64,000 bases of DNA from Saprospiraceae bacterium (lineage in GTDB: Bacteria; Bacteroidota; Bacteroidia; Chitinophagales; Saprospiraceae), in contig BQJU01000032.1 of the NCBI GenBank assembly GCA_021604865.1, positions 1-64,000 of the forward strand, written 5' to 3'. The notes beneath the pieces were generated by a model. The model searched no databases and was not told the DNA's origin. It saw only the letters and a program-made list of their open reading frames with translations. Positions within the stretch are counted from its first letter, which is position 1, and each line of letters opens with the position of its first letter. The position numbers were made by a program, and so were the translations under genes. Of this stretch, positions 53,277-62,674 are shown in pieces.

Positions 53277-56200
53277 ATGACCTACGCAGAATTAAAACAA
53301 AAGCTTCAATTAACAGACACCTCACTCCAGCTTTCCATAGAAAAATTCCCGGAGACAGGAGTGGCTGATCTCTTATTGAAATTTTTCAAAAAAGATCAAA
53401 TCCTTATTGGTCAGGTTAACCTTCTTGCTGATGATCTTGCTCAGGAGATCGCTATCCAGGGTGAATTTCAAGGTGGTTTTCTGGACATTGCTGCTGTAAG
53501 CAATCTAAGCATTGGATTTGAGGCTATTTTTTCCATTTTTAATGAAGCCCCTAAAACAGTTCTCAAGCTATCCCTGAATGACACCTGGTTGTTATCAGAT
53601 GCGCTGAAGGAGCCTTCTTTTTTAGCACTACAAACTGACCTGGCGATTACAGACGAAACGTTATTAACACATTCTATTGTCCAGATCAAACTGGACAGTA
53701 ATCTCAACCTAAAACTCTTTGTCACGCCCAATATCTCCATCAATCTTGCTCAAATTCCAGCTTATTTAAAAGGGGAAGATGCATCGAGTAGTTTTCCCAC
53801 AGAAGGAATTCCCTCCTTTGATCAGGCACTTACTTTTACCTCTTTTGAAATTGCCGCTGGATTAAGTCCAATGTTTTTATCCTATGTAGGGTTGGAAGTT
53901 GCTATACAGGATAAGGAAGCCAGTTGGAAATCCTTGGGCGAATGGGCGCATTTTAAAGAATTTAGTGCTCATATTCTACTATTGAATCCATTGGTTGATC
54001 CATTGTTAAGTGTAGAATTGAGAACAAAAGTAAGCATTGCGAATAAGGATATTATTGGTATCATTTTATTGCCTTCCTTGCAGTTTCAGTGTTTTTTGGC
54101 TCCTGGAGAAGAAATTAGCATGAAAGCAGTTTTGGAAGGCATTATAGGCAAACCCATTCCCATGCCTGCCATTAGTTGTACAGGACTGGGGATTAACGGT
54201 AATCCAAAAGGACATAACTACGAATTATACCTGACCATTAAGGACGTTTTAGAGATAGACGTAGGAAATCATGTTTTTAAAGTCGAAGCACTGTCTGGCA
54301 ATTTTACCTACCGAACTCAGCCACAAAGTTCAGCAAGCGGGACTTTAACCGGCTTATTGAAGTTTGACGAAATTGAAATTCTCATATCCGCTTTTCATGG
54401 TTCTGGTACAGGCTGGAAATTTTCCGGCAGTACCGGCCCTGGGCAAGCCATTCCAATTGGAACGCTGCTTGACAAGATTACGGCAAAGTTCGGTGCGCAA
54501 AAACCATTGCCGGAGCCATTAAAGGGTTTGATTGTCAAGAATCTTAGTATTTCTTTCAATACAGAAACTAAAAATTTCACTTTTGGTTGCGAGGGAGATT
54601 TCACCATCGAAGGCAAAGAGGTCGTTATAAAACTAAAAATCATCCTTAGCAAGCAGCAGGATGGTAGTTACCTAAAAGATTTTGACGGACAAATTGTCAT
54701 TGGTCCGCTAGAATCATTGGGTTCACTGTACTTTGACCTTCATTTCATTCAGGGAGTAGAAGCCACGCTTTTTGCTGCTAGTTTTGTACAGGAAGGCTGG
54801 GAATTGGATTTCAACCTAGGCACCCTAATCTCCGCCCTCTCCGACCAAATCGACCACATCCCCATCGATCTCTCTGTCGACCTGAAAGACATCATTCTGG
54901 TCTTTGATAAAAAGCCCAACGAGACCACCAAATTCCTCTTTGCGCTCGACATCAATGCCGGCGTGAATTTGTCCAACCTGCCTTTGGTGGGCAAACTCTT
55001 CCCACCTGATAAAAGCGTAGGTGTCGACGATCTGCAATTTGTACTGGCCAGTGCACCTATTCCGGTGACGGAGGTCAATACCTGGACCAGCAATAACTTA
55101 TTGCCCGCTAATATCACCCCACTCCCTGCCCGCGACCTCAACAAGGGGCTAAGCGTGGATGGTAAACTCAACCTGGGGGGCTTTACCCAAACGATTGACT
55201 TGCCCATTTCTGGCAGCAATACGCCACCCGCAGGCGGCACTCCGGTACCGGACCCCAATGCTATGCCCCCCACCTCGCCGGATAAGGCCAAGTGGATTAC
55301 TGTGCAAAAGAAGATCGGACCGATTTATTTCGAACGAATTGGCATACAATACGATAAGGGCATTTTGTCATTTTTACTGGATGCCTCCCTTACTGCTGCC
55401 GGACTGACCATTGCCTTGCAAGGCTTGTCGGTAGGCTCACCCCTCAAGAAATTTGAACCCACTTTTGACCTGAAAGGCTTGGGTATCGATTTCAAAAAGG
55501 GACCATTGGAAATCGGCGGCGCCTTTTTGCGCTTTGCCGAGAACGAATATGACGGTACGGCCATCATCAAAACCGAAGCCCTTTCCCTGGCGGCCATTGG
55601 TTCTTATGCGGTGATGACAGATGGGCACCGGTCTTTATTCATCTATGCCGTGTTGGATTTTCCGCTGGGCGGACCTCCTTTCTTTTTTGTGACCGGTTTG
55701 GCGGCAGGATTTGGCTACAACCGGCGATTGCGGGTGCCGGACATCACCAAGGTGGCCAATTTTCCACTCATCTCTGAGGCCGTCAATGGGGCTGCACCCA
55801 TTCCACCGGGTGCCGGACAGCGCAATGCCTTAATGGGTGAACTGACCAAAATTCGCACCTATATACCACCCGAAACGGGACAGTACTTTTTGGCCGTAGG
55901 CATCAAGTTTAATTCCTTTAAACTGGTGGACTCTTTTGCCTTACTGACCATCTCCTTTGGCAACCAGTTTGAGCTGTATTTATTAGGGCTTTCCACCATG
56001 GTTGCGCCAACAACCGAAGCAGCATCGATCGTAGAACCACTGGTAGAAGTGCAGATGGCCATCAAGGCCAGTTTCCTGCCCGATGAGGGTTTTCTGGGTT
56101 TGGAAGCACAACTAACGACTGCATCCTTCCTTTTTTCGCGCAAATGCCATCTAACGGGTGGTTTTGCCTTTTACAGTTGGTTTAATGGGCCGCATAAAGG

Positions 56201-57377
56201 AGATTTTGTGATTAGCCTGGGTGGTTATCATCCCAGTTATCAAGTGCCCGCTCATTATCCCAAGGTACCGAGGTTGGGTTTCAACTGGCAAGTGACGCCG
56301 CAACTAAGTTTGAAAGGAGAAGCCTACTTTGCCCTCACTGCCTCAGCCCTGATGGCCGGGGGACGCCTGGAAGCCCTATGGGTGGATGGCAATTTACGTG
56401 CCTGGTTTATTGCCGGAGCGGATTTTCTCATTGCCTGGAAGCCCTACCACTACGATGCACACGTATACGTGGATATGGGGGTTTCGTATACCTTCCATTT
56501 TTTTGGCACCCACACTATCTCCGTAGGACTAGGTGCTGATCTACATATCTGGGGACCGGATTTCAGCGGCAAAGCACACATCAAATTGTGGATCATTACC
56601 TTTGATGTCACCTTTGGTGCTGGTGCATCCAATACGCCCCAGCCCATTGATTGGAACACCTTCCGGGCCTCCTTTTTACCGGCCTCCGACCAGGACATTG
56701 TCAGTATTTCGGTCATTAGCGGTATCAAACAACAGCCTGAGGCCAATAGTGGCGTCGACTGGATAATCGATACCAAAAACTTTGAATTTGAGACCAATTC
56801 GGTGATTCCGATCAAACAAGGGCCTTTAGCGCTTGACACAGCAAATACCGCTTTTGGCATTGCGCCAATGGATTTGAAAAGTGATCAGGTAGACACCGGT
56901 CTGGAGGTATATATCAAACGGAAGTCAGCTAGTGATAATGTCCCGGACGTGGCCTTAAATGGTGCTTTCCATTTTGAACCCATTGCCAAAAAGGTGCCGA
57001 CGGCCTTATGGGGTACTTCGGTGAAACCAAATCTAAATGGCCGGAAATTTGATAACACACTCATGGGCTATCGCATCAAGTTAATTACCCAGGAGAGAGC
57101 GCCCGGCAATAGTCCCGATGCCATTGACCGGCATAAATTTCAGTTTGCCACCAAAGATCTGAATAACTACTTGCAACCAAGAGGTTTACCTGGCTTTTCC
57201 CCAGCACATCCTACCGATTGGAAGGATCAGTTGAAAAATGCTTTGGGGGAAAACAACAAGCGCAATGATTTAATGAATGCCATGGGCTTCTCCACAGATA
57301 CCGATATACAACTGAGTGACACCTATGTAGATGAATTGATTCTGTCACCCCAATTTGCTGGTCCAGAACCGGTTTAA
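53277..57377 (+). CDS. DUF6603-like giant leaderless protein
   Basis: This 1366-residue protein has no signal peptide and no transmembrane stretch that I can see. It is rich in alternating beta-strand segments, and the region about 650-1110 (ISFLLDASLTAAGLTI-like, LSLAAIGSYAV, FFFVTGLAAGFGYNRRLRVP, GYHPSYQVPAHYPKVPRLGF) matches what I remember of DUF6603 proteins, long beta-rich proteins of unknown function. A search should confirm this. The first ~500 residues are AT-rich and low in Gly, whereas the DNA from about 54,800 is clearly GC-richer. It starts 4 bp after the deaminase gene and ends 13 bp before the next gene, so it is co-translated with both. Possible roles include a shell, a binding scaffold or a secretion partner. 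Confidence 0.75.
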   Translation: MTYAELKQKLQLTDTSLQLSIEKFPETGVADLLLKFFKKDQILIGQVNLLADDLAQEIAIQGEFQGGFLDIAAVSNLSIGFEAIFSIFNEAPKTVLKLSLNDTWLLSDALKEPSFLALQTDLAITDETLLTHSIVQIKLDSNLNLKLFVTPNISINLAQIPAYLKGEDASSSFPTEGIPSFDQALTFTSFEIAAGLSPMFLSYVGLEVAIQDKEASWKSLGEWAHFKEFSAHILLLNPLVDPLLSVELRTKVSIANKDIIGIILLPSLQFQCFLAPGEEISMKAVLEGIIGKPIPMPAISCTGLGINGNPKGHNYELYLTIKDVLEIDVGNHVFKVEALSGNFTYRTQPQSSASGTLTGLLKFDEIEILISAFHGSGTGWKFSGSTGPGQAIPIGTLLDKITAKFGAQKPLPEPLKGLIVKNLSISFNTETKNFTFGCEGDFTIEGKEVVIKLKIILSKQQDGSYLKDFDGQIVIGPLESLGSLYFDLHFIQGVEATLFAASFVQEGWELDFNLGTLISALSDQIDHIPIDLSVDLKDIILVFDKKPNETTKFLFALDINAGVNLSNLPLVGKLFPPDKSVGVDDLQFVLASAPIPVTEVNTWTSNNLLPANITPLPARDLNKGLSVDGKLNLGGFTQTIDLPISGSNTPPAGGTPVPDPNAMPPTSPDKAKWITVQKKIGPIYFERIGIQYDKGILSFLLDASLTAAGLTIALQGLSVGSPLKKFEPTFDLKGLGIDFKKGPLEIGGAFLRFAENEYDGTAIIKTEALSLAAIGSYAVMTDGHRSLFIYAVLDFPLGGPPFFFVTGLAAGFGYNRRLRVPDITKVANFPLISEAVNGAAPIPPGAGQRNALMGELTKIRTYIPPETGQYFLAVGIKFNSFKLVDSFALLTISFGNQFELYLLGLSTMVAPTTEAASIVEPLVEVQMAIKASFLPDEGFLGLEAQLTTASFLFSRKCHLTGGFAFYSWFNGPHKGDFVISLGGYHPSYQVPAHYPKVPRLGFNWQVTPQLSLKGEAYFALTASALMAGGRLEALWVDGNLRAWFIAGADFLIAWKPYHYDAHVYVDMGVSYTFHFFGTHTISVGLGADLHIWGPDFSGKAHIKLWIITFDVTFGAGASNTPQPIDWNTFRASFLPASDQDIVSISVISGIKQQPEANSGVDWIIDTKNFEFETNSVIPIKQGPLALDTANTAFGIAPMDLKSDQVDTGLEVYIKRKSASDNVPDVALNGAFHFEPIAKKVPTALWGTSVKPNLNGRKFDNTLMGYRIKLITQERAPGNSPDAIDRHKFQFATKDLNNYLQPRGLPGFSPAHPTDWKDQLKNALGENNKRNDLMNAMGFSTDTDIQLSDTYVDELILSPQFAGPEPV

Positions 57378-57390
57378 ACCCTGAACCCTG

Positions 57391-59541
57391 ATGCCTGATC
57401 AAACGCCTTTACCACCTTTGGCTGCTAAAATCCAGTTTATCGCCTACCACCGGCCGGCTTTAAGCGATGGTCTTTATTACCTTGAGGTCAAGCCGAGCCT
57501 AAGTACCAAGGGCACCCAACGTATCACCGGAGGAACTCAGCGTAAATATTTCCAGATATCTGGTACGCGCTTTCAATTGAAGCCGCAGGAAGTACATTCG
57601 GTTTTCCCGCCCAATGGCAGCCTGGGAGATCATGAAAACGTACTGCCTCATATCATCCTCAACCGCAGTACCCTCCCCTGGGAACGATACGCGGATGGTA
57701 GTAGCGATAACATGCCCTGGCTGGCCCTGCTGGTATTTGACGGGGTGGAGGAAATACCACCATCGGAGGTCATTAGCCTGAAGGATTTAAAGACAACAGC
57801 TGGCGAAAAACGTTTCCCTTTGATTACCCTCGAACCTGGTCAGACAGATACAGATCAGGTGACGGTGATTGATGTAAAAAGAGGGCTATTAGATAAAATC
57901 GTTCCCAGCAAAGCCGACCTGGAATACCTGGCCCATGTCCGTCAGGGATTTGATGTACACGACGACAAAACAGGGAGTGAATATGCCGTGGTCATCGCTA
58001 ATCGCCTGCCCTCACAAGAGGGTATCAGTCAGGTACATCTGGTGGCTATGGAAGATCGGTATGTGGGCAATGATTTTGATTATAAAACCACAAATGATCA
58101 GGATACCGTAAGGCTTGTCAGCCTTTACAGTTGGCAATTTGCCTGTATTAATCCCCAAAAAAGCCTGCCGCGAATTCTGGAACATTTGAATTCCGAAACC
58201 ACGTTGTCCGGTGATCATAATTTGCGACTTCCAGCAGTCAATAACCCACTCGCTGATGGCTTTTTATCCACCGGTTTTGTCCCCCTACGTCATTTAATGC
58301 GTAATGGTGACAAGAGTGTTTCCTGGTTTCATGGGCCCTTAGCTACGGGAATCAACCCCAATCATGCGGACGCCTTACCGGTCATGGGTTCCGATGCGCT
58401 CCTGCGTTTTGACGGCAATACTGGCATGTTTGATGTTTCCTATGCCTCGGCTTGGGAACTCGGGCGTATGCTGATCCTGCAAAGCAAGGCCGTATCTGTG
58501 AGTTTATACAATTGGAAACGCAGCCATGCCCATGAGAACAAAACCGCTGAATTGCAGCTCACCCATGCACATTTGCCTGCTCAGGGTTTATTTGATAAAA
58601 CGGATACCGCGTTGGCCATTCCCGAAAATGTGCGCAAATGGTTTCAGAATCTGAGTTTGCTGGAAGGCGTACCTTTTAGTTATCTGGTTCCCGACACACG
58701 TATGTTGCCCGTGGAATCGCTCCGCTTTTTTGTGGTAGACAATGAATGGGTAGAATGTCTCTTAGATGGTGCATTTAGTGTTGGCAGAGTAGTTGCTGAT
58801 GATCTACAACAGGATCACGGTCACCATCATGATGACGCAAAGCTCAATCCAGCCGAAAACCCCTTTGCCTTTCTGAGTGGTTTTTTGATGCGCTCAGAAG
58901 CCGTTGCCGGTTATCCCGACCTTAAAATTGATGCTTATCAAACACAAAGTAAGTTTTCGCTCCGTCAAAACTCCATAGCTATCCTCAAAAATGCGGACAG
59001 TACGGATGAGCAAATCCGGGTTGCTTTGGTGCCTGATTTTCCAACTGAGATTCCTGATGATCAATTGACTTTGGTTACTGAAATCCCTCAGGAAAAGTGG
59101 CTGGTGCATCTGACAAAAGAAGATGAGCAATATGCCATCCATAGAAGTGGCGACAACTTTCAGGTCCTGCTCAAAAATAAACTGCTCCGGCGAGAAAAGC
59201 TTTCGGAAAACGTACTGCTGTGCCTCTTTGAGGGCGCCATTGAAGAAGTAGATATGTATCAAAATCCAGAAACCTTGCATTTTGGCGTAGATCGCCCTGA
59301 TCCCAATATCAATACTTACCACAAACAGCTCAAAAACCGCCAGGGAGGTTCTTTGGATAATGTAAATGTCGCTCCCCTACCCTATAAGAAAAATGATGCC
59401 GAAATGCGGGTATTAGATATTGCAGACCTGGCTACCCAGAAAATCAAGACCCAACTTTCCTGGAATAGGATTGACTCGGCTTTATTTGCCATCGAGATGA
59501 CAGAAGGAGTGGAGCGCATACGGTTTAAAGCAGGAAACTAA
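57391..59541 (+). CDS. Leaderless 716-residue conserved-looking protein with His-rich loop
   Basis: ATG 57391 lies 13 bp after the DUF6603-like gene. The 716-residue protein lacks a signal peptide. Visible blocks include NMPWLALLVFDGVEE, YASAWELGRMLILQSKA followed by SLYNWKR, and VPDTRMLPVESLRFFVVD. I recall similar AWELGR and LPWL-type blocks from uncharacterised proteins that occur with DUF6603-like and HLHWALPD-type proteins, but cannot check that here. A His/Asp-rich loop (QDHGHHHDD) at about residues 474-484 may bind metal. It is the last gene of the cluster; a small A/T hairpin follows at 59642. Function unknown. Confidence 0.7.
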   Translation: MPDQTPLPPLAAKIQFIAYHRPALSDGLYYLEVKPSLSTKGTQRITGGTQRKYFQISGTRFQLKPQEVHSVFPPNGSLGDHENVLPHIILNRSTLPWERYADGSSDNMPWLALLVFDGVEEIPPSEVISLKDLKTTAGEKRFPLITLEPGQTDTDQVTVIDVKRGLLDKIVPSKADLEYLAHVRQGFDVHDDKTGSEYAVVIANRLPSQEGISQVHLVAMEDRYVGNDFDYKTTNDQDTVRLVSLYSWQFACINPQKSLPRILEHLNSETTLSGDHNLRLPAVNNPLADGFLSTGFVPLRHLMRNGDKSVSWFHGPLATGINPNHADALPVMGSDALLRFDGNTGMFDVSYASAWELGRMLILQSKAVSVSLYNWKRSHAHENKTAELQLTHAHLPAQGLFDKTDTALAIPENVRKWFQNLSLLEGVPFSYLVPDTRMLPVESLRFFVVDNEWVECLLDGAFSVGRVVADDLQQDHGHHHDDAKLNPAENPFAFLSGFLMRSEAVAGYPDLKIDAYQTQSKFSLRQNSIAILKNADSTDEQIRVALVPDFPTEIPDDQLTLVTEIPQEKWLVHLTKEDEQYAIHRSGDNFQVLLKNKLLRREKLSENVLLCLFEGAIEEVDMYQNPETLHFGVDRPDPNINTYHKQLKNRQGGSLDNVNVAPLPYKKNDAEMRVLDIADLATQKIKTQLSWNRIDSALFAIEMTEGVERIRFKAGN

Positions 59542-59882
59542 CCGTTTACACAAAACCAAAATATGTTAAATCTTCTCCTCCATAAAAGAAATCCACGCCT
59601 CTCACCAAACATGAACGCGTCTATACAGTTCAATAGGAAATAAAACAAGTTTATAGCTTGTTTTGATTGCAAATCAATACCTCAGGTCTTACATAACCAT
59701 TCTCTTTCCCCCAGTATACATTGACCCCTTACGATCCATTCTCCTGAATGTAGGATGCACCTATGCCTATGGAGGAATTATTTTTTCACCTGTCAATTTC
59801 ACGACGAACCCACCCCAGACATGATCATGTACAACATGTAAATTTCTTATTATTTTTTTTAGAACTAAAGCAAAATAAAATT
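59542..59882. other. Intergenic region with a candidate terminator
   Basis: No gene is visible in this 341-bp stretch. AAAACAAG (59642-59649) pairs with CTTGTTTT (59657-59664), an AT-rich terminator-like hairpin closing the cluster. A frame open from 59763 into the next gene has no leader-like sequence and is probably not used. A promoter for the fasciclin gene should lie downstream of the hairpin. The final 20 bases before 59883 are A-rich. Confidence 0.55.
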
Positions 59883-61181
59883 ATGAAAACGTTCAAGTCA
59901 TTCCTTTTTTTAATTGCCCTGTGCCTAGGCATGGGATTCGCTACAGTCAAGGCTCAAGATATTGCTGCCGTGGTAACCGAAAATGAAGACCTTTCTACTT
60001 TAATTACAGCGGTGAAGCAAGCGGGGCTTACAGAAACTCTTCAGGAAGCGGGGCCTTACACGCTGTTTGCTCCCAAAAATTCGGGATTTAAGGATTTGTC
60101 CAAAATCCGATTGAATACCCTGATGCAATTTGGTATGGAAGCACACCTCAAAGAGCTTTTATCTTCACACATTGTAAAGGGAATCTATACCGAAGCTGGT
60201 CTGCGGATGGCCATTGAAGAAAATGGAGGTACTCTGCAAATGCAGAGCCTCTCTGGTCATCCTTTAACCCTAACCATTGATGGTGACAAAGTAGAGATTA
60301 TAGACCACCTTGGGGAAGCTTCTGAAGTCGAAAAAGCAGATATTCAGGCTTCCAATGGAATCGTTCATATCATTGATGAAGTGGTGATACCTATTGAAAT
60401 GGAAGATTATGCTCGCGCTGGTGGATATTATTCCGATGATGAATTTACCAGCCGTGGTGTCGATGTTGATGATCCGGAGACAAAAAAATCAATGACCAAA
60501 GAAGAGAAAAAAGCGAAAGATGTAATGGTCAAAGAAAAAGAAACGAAAAAAAGAAGCGATGTTAATAAATTAGAGGTTGCGGAGGTCAAAGACATCGTAG
60601 AAATGGCCAATTCTTTGAAGAATACCACCATTGCAGCCAAAGCTATTCAAACGGCAGGTCTTACCGAAGAATTTAAAAAAGACGACAATTATACCATTTT
60701 CATTCCTACCGACGAGGCCTTTACCTATGTGCCTGCTGATAGGCTCAACAATATGATGCAATCAGAGAATCAGGAAGAAATAAGCCGTTTGATGCGGTAT
60801 CACCTGGTAGATAACAAAGAGAAATTTGTTGACCTGCTTGATAAAACAGATTGGGGTGAAGATGTAAAGAGTTACAAAACTGTAGCTGGAGAAAAAATCA
60901 GTATTCAACTCAAAGATGGTCAGTTTGTATTGACAGACCGTTCCGGTAATACCGCTCATATTGTAGGTGCCAATATTACTGCTTCCAATGGTGTAATCTA
61001 TTTGATCGATGGCGTCTTGTTTCCTGACGAAGGCATGAAATATGAAAAGCCGGCGAGAAAGGAAAAGATGAAAGATGGAAAAACACCAGCGAAGAACGTT
61101 GAGGAAAAACAAATGAAAAAAGAGCAGATGAAGAAAGAAAAGGCAAAAGAGAAAAAAAAGAAGGACAATAATAATCAATAA
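59883..61181 (+). CDS. Two-domain fasciclin (FAS1) protein with Lys-rich tail
   Basis: I chose ATG 59883, as it gives a 432-residue protein with a normal signal peptide (cleavage near VKAQ). Two FAS1 domains follow, about 25-180 and 240-385. Both carry the family pattern of a TLFAPKNSGFKDL or TIFIPTDEAFTYV block, and the later NGIVHIIDEVVIP or NGVIYLIDGVLFP strand. FAS1 domains mediate cell adhesion. The linker (about 200-230) and the C-terminus are Lys/Glu-rich and low in complexity (KKEQMKKEKAKEKKKKDNNNQ). The protein is presumably exported to the periplasm or surface; it has no T9SS domain. It stands alone between the leaderless cluster and the carbonic anhydrase gene. Confidence 0.87.
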   Translation: MKTFKSFLFLIALCLGMGFATVKAQDIAAVVTENEDLSTLITAVKQAGLTETLQEAGPYTLFAPKNSGFKDLSKIRLNTLMQFGMEAHLKELLSSHIVKGIYTEAGLRMAIEENGGTLQMQSLSGHPLTLTIDGDKVEIIDHLGEASEVEKADIQASNGIVHIIDEVVIPIEMEDYARAGGYYSDDEFTSRGVDVDDPETKKSMTKEEKKAKDVMVKEKETKKRSDVNKLEVAEVKDIVEMANSLKNTTIAAKAIQTAGLTEEFKKDDNYTIFIPTDEAFTYVPADRLNNMMQSENQEEISRLMRYHLVDNKEKFVDLLDKTDWGEDVKSYKTVAGEKISIQLKDGQFVLTDRSGNTAHIVGANITASNGVIYLIDGVLFPDEGMKYEKPARKEKMKDGKTPAKNVEEKQMKKEQMKKEKAKEKKKKDNNNQ

Positions 61182-61203
61182 TTAGTCTTGCTGAAATAGG
61201 AGA

Positions 61204-61259
61204 ATGGAGCGGTGATTTATCTGAAATAGCTCGGTAAAGTAACCGCTCCATCGCCTTTT
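61204..61259 (+). terminator. Terminator after the fasciclin gene
   Basis: ATGGAGCGGT (61204-61213) pairs perfectly with ACCGCTCCAT (61242-61251), a 10-bp stem with a long loop, followed by CGCCTTTTA. The stem is strong but the T tract is short. Confidence 0.7.
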
Positions 61260-61434
61260 ATATGCTCTAGAATCAGTTTTATTTTGTCCAAATAAGTAGA
61301 GCAAAGCCCTTTCCTACTTCCGTTAAATTTACGCCAATGTTCTGCCAAAAAAGGATTGAAACTCAAGATTTTTCCTATTTTGAGGTCAATCAATATCTCA
61401 AATTCATCCTTAACACGTAAAAGAAATCCGGTTT

Positions 61435-62061
61435 ATGGACATCAAACAAATCTTTAAGAACAACCAGGCGTGGATCAATAACAAATTGAAGCTTGACAAG
61501 GATTATTTTGAAAACCTATCCAAAGGTCAAACCCCAAAAGTGCTGTATATTGGCTGTTCTGATAGCCGGGTAACGGCCGAAGACCTCATGGGCGCTCAGC
61601 CAGGAGAAGTATTTGTGCATAGAAACATCGCCAATATGGTCATCAATATAGACCTGGGTGCGATGTCCGTAATCAATTATGCGGTCAAACACCTACAAGT
61701 TAAACACGTCATCGTTTGCGGTCATTATTACTGTGGCGGTGTGAAAGCAGCCATGCAATCTGCCGACCTGGGCATCCTCAACCCCTGGCTCAGAGAGATT
61801 CGGGACGTTTATCGTTTACACCAGGGAGAGTTGGACAAAATCACTGATGAAGATAAAAAATACAAACGCCTGGTAGAGTTAAATGTACAAGAACAATGTG
61901 TCAATGTTATTAAAACTGCTGATGTACAAAGAGCTATCCGAGACAATAATTTAACCGTCCATGGATGGGTTTTTGACATCAATAGTGGAAAGCTGATTGA
62001 CCTGGGCATTAATTTCGACCAGATCCTTCTCGAAATAATGGCTATTTATCGACTAAAATGA
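61435..62061 (+). CDS. can: Beta-class carbonic anhydrase
   Basis: The 208-residue cytoplasmic enzyme interconverts CO2 and bicarbonate, supplying bicarbonate for carboxylation. Zinc ligands and catalytic dyad are all present: Cys41, Asp43 and Arg45 in GCSDSRV, then His97 and Cys100 in CGHYYCGGV. The VHRNIANMV block and the conserved WVFDINSGKLIDL end are typical. There is no signal peptide, and the length is normal for the Can-type clade. It has its own upstream region after the fasciclin terminator and is followed by a long non-coding stretch, so it is probably a single-gene unit. Confidence 0.96.
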   Translation: MDIKQIFKNNQAWINNKLKLDKDYFENLSKGQTPKVLYIGCSDSRVTAEDLMGAQPGEVFVHRNIANMVINIDLGAMSVINYAVKHLQVKHVIVCGHYYCGGVKAAMQSADLGILNPWLREIRDVYRLHQGELDKITDEDKKYKRLVELNVQEQCVNVIKTADVQRAIRDNNLTVHGWVFDINSGKLIDLGINFDQILLEIMAIYRLK

Positions 62062-62674
62062 TTGATTGTTTTTTTTGAAACCTTTCCAACCGGTATCCAT
62101 CCGGAACGTAACAACGTAAGTCAAAAAATATTGAATGCTACTCCCTAAGGGGTCAGCGAATTCTTACCGTGCCTATGCACAGAATTTTAAAGCACGATGT
62201 CCCAGTACACCAGTACTGTATAGAACAGTTTTTCACCTCCATACAGAATAGTGCAGAATAGTTTTAAAATTCCATCTTCCTATCTTTATCAAAAATATAA
62301 TATTGCTGAGCTGGCCAATCCCAAATTAATTATTGAAAACAGGAAAATATTAGGGCTGATATTATAAAGAGCAAAATTGGAGTTAACTCCTTGAAGGCTC
62401 ATTATCGTTTGCAAAAGCCAGCAAATTAACATCTGTCCTAAATAATACACTTCACTATTCAGAGCAAGTTTGCAACCTATACTTCTGCACTGAAGCTTTC
62501 GTTGGGCGTCTTCGCCATGCTCCTACACTATAACCAGCTATGGCGCAAGTGTAAGACTACGATACCGGCACACGGCCGAAGCCTATAACGAAGGACTCAG
62601 CACACATGTTAGATTGACCTCTAAACTAGCTCTTAACTTTCTTTCTAAATCTTACAAAACTAAAAACTAGGTTT
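62062..62674. other. 613-bp non-coding stretch
   Basis: No gene is visible between carbonic anhydrase and the SusC-like gene. It contains a T run just after the carbonic anhydrase stop, a short palindromic segment near 62205 (CAGTAC..GTACTG), a tandem CAGAATAGTG near 62250, and the structured island at 62501-62611. The last ~60 bases before 62675 are the leader of the receptor gene. Confidence 0.55.
62501..62611. repeat. Structured GC-richer island of unknown nature
   Basis: Nested inverted pairs occur here: GTCTT (62508-62512) with AAGAC (62553-62557), CGCCAT (62513-62518) with ATGGCG (62540-62545), and ACACT (62525-62529) with AGTGT (62548-62552). The second and third pairs interlock in a pseudoknot-like way. 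A GC-rich segment (CCGGCACACGGCCG) follows. It resembles a folded RNA, or a repeat element of the kind scattered in Bacteroidota genomes. The core bases do not follow the orientation of an integron attC site. Confidence 0.35.

Noticed and set aside
59763-59882. N-terminal extension of the fasciclin protein
   Set aside because: Extension lacks a signal peptide and places it internally; ATG 59883 gives a normal leader.
62501-62611. Integron attC site
   Set aside because: Core-like GTTGGGC is in the wrong order relative to an RYYYAAC core, no integrase is present and no cassette array is seen.
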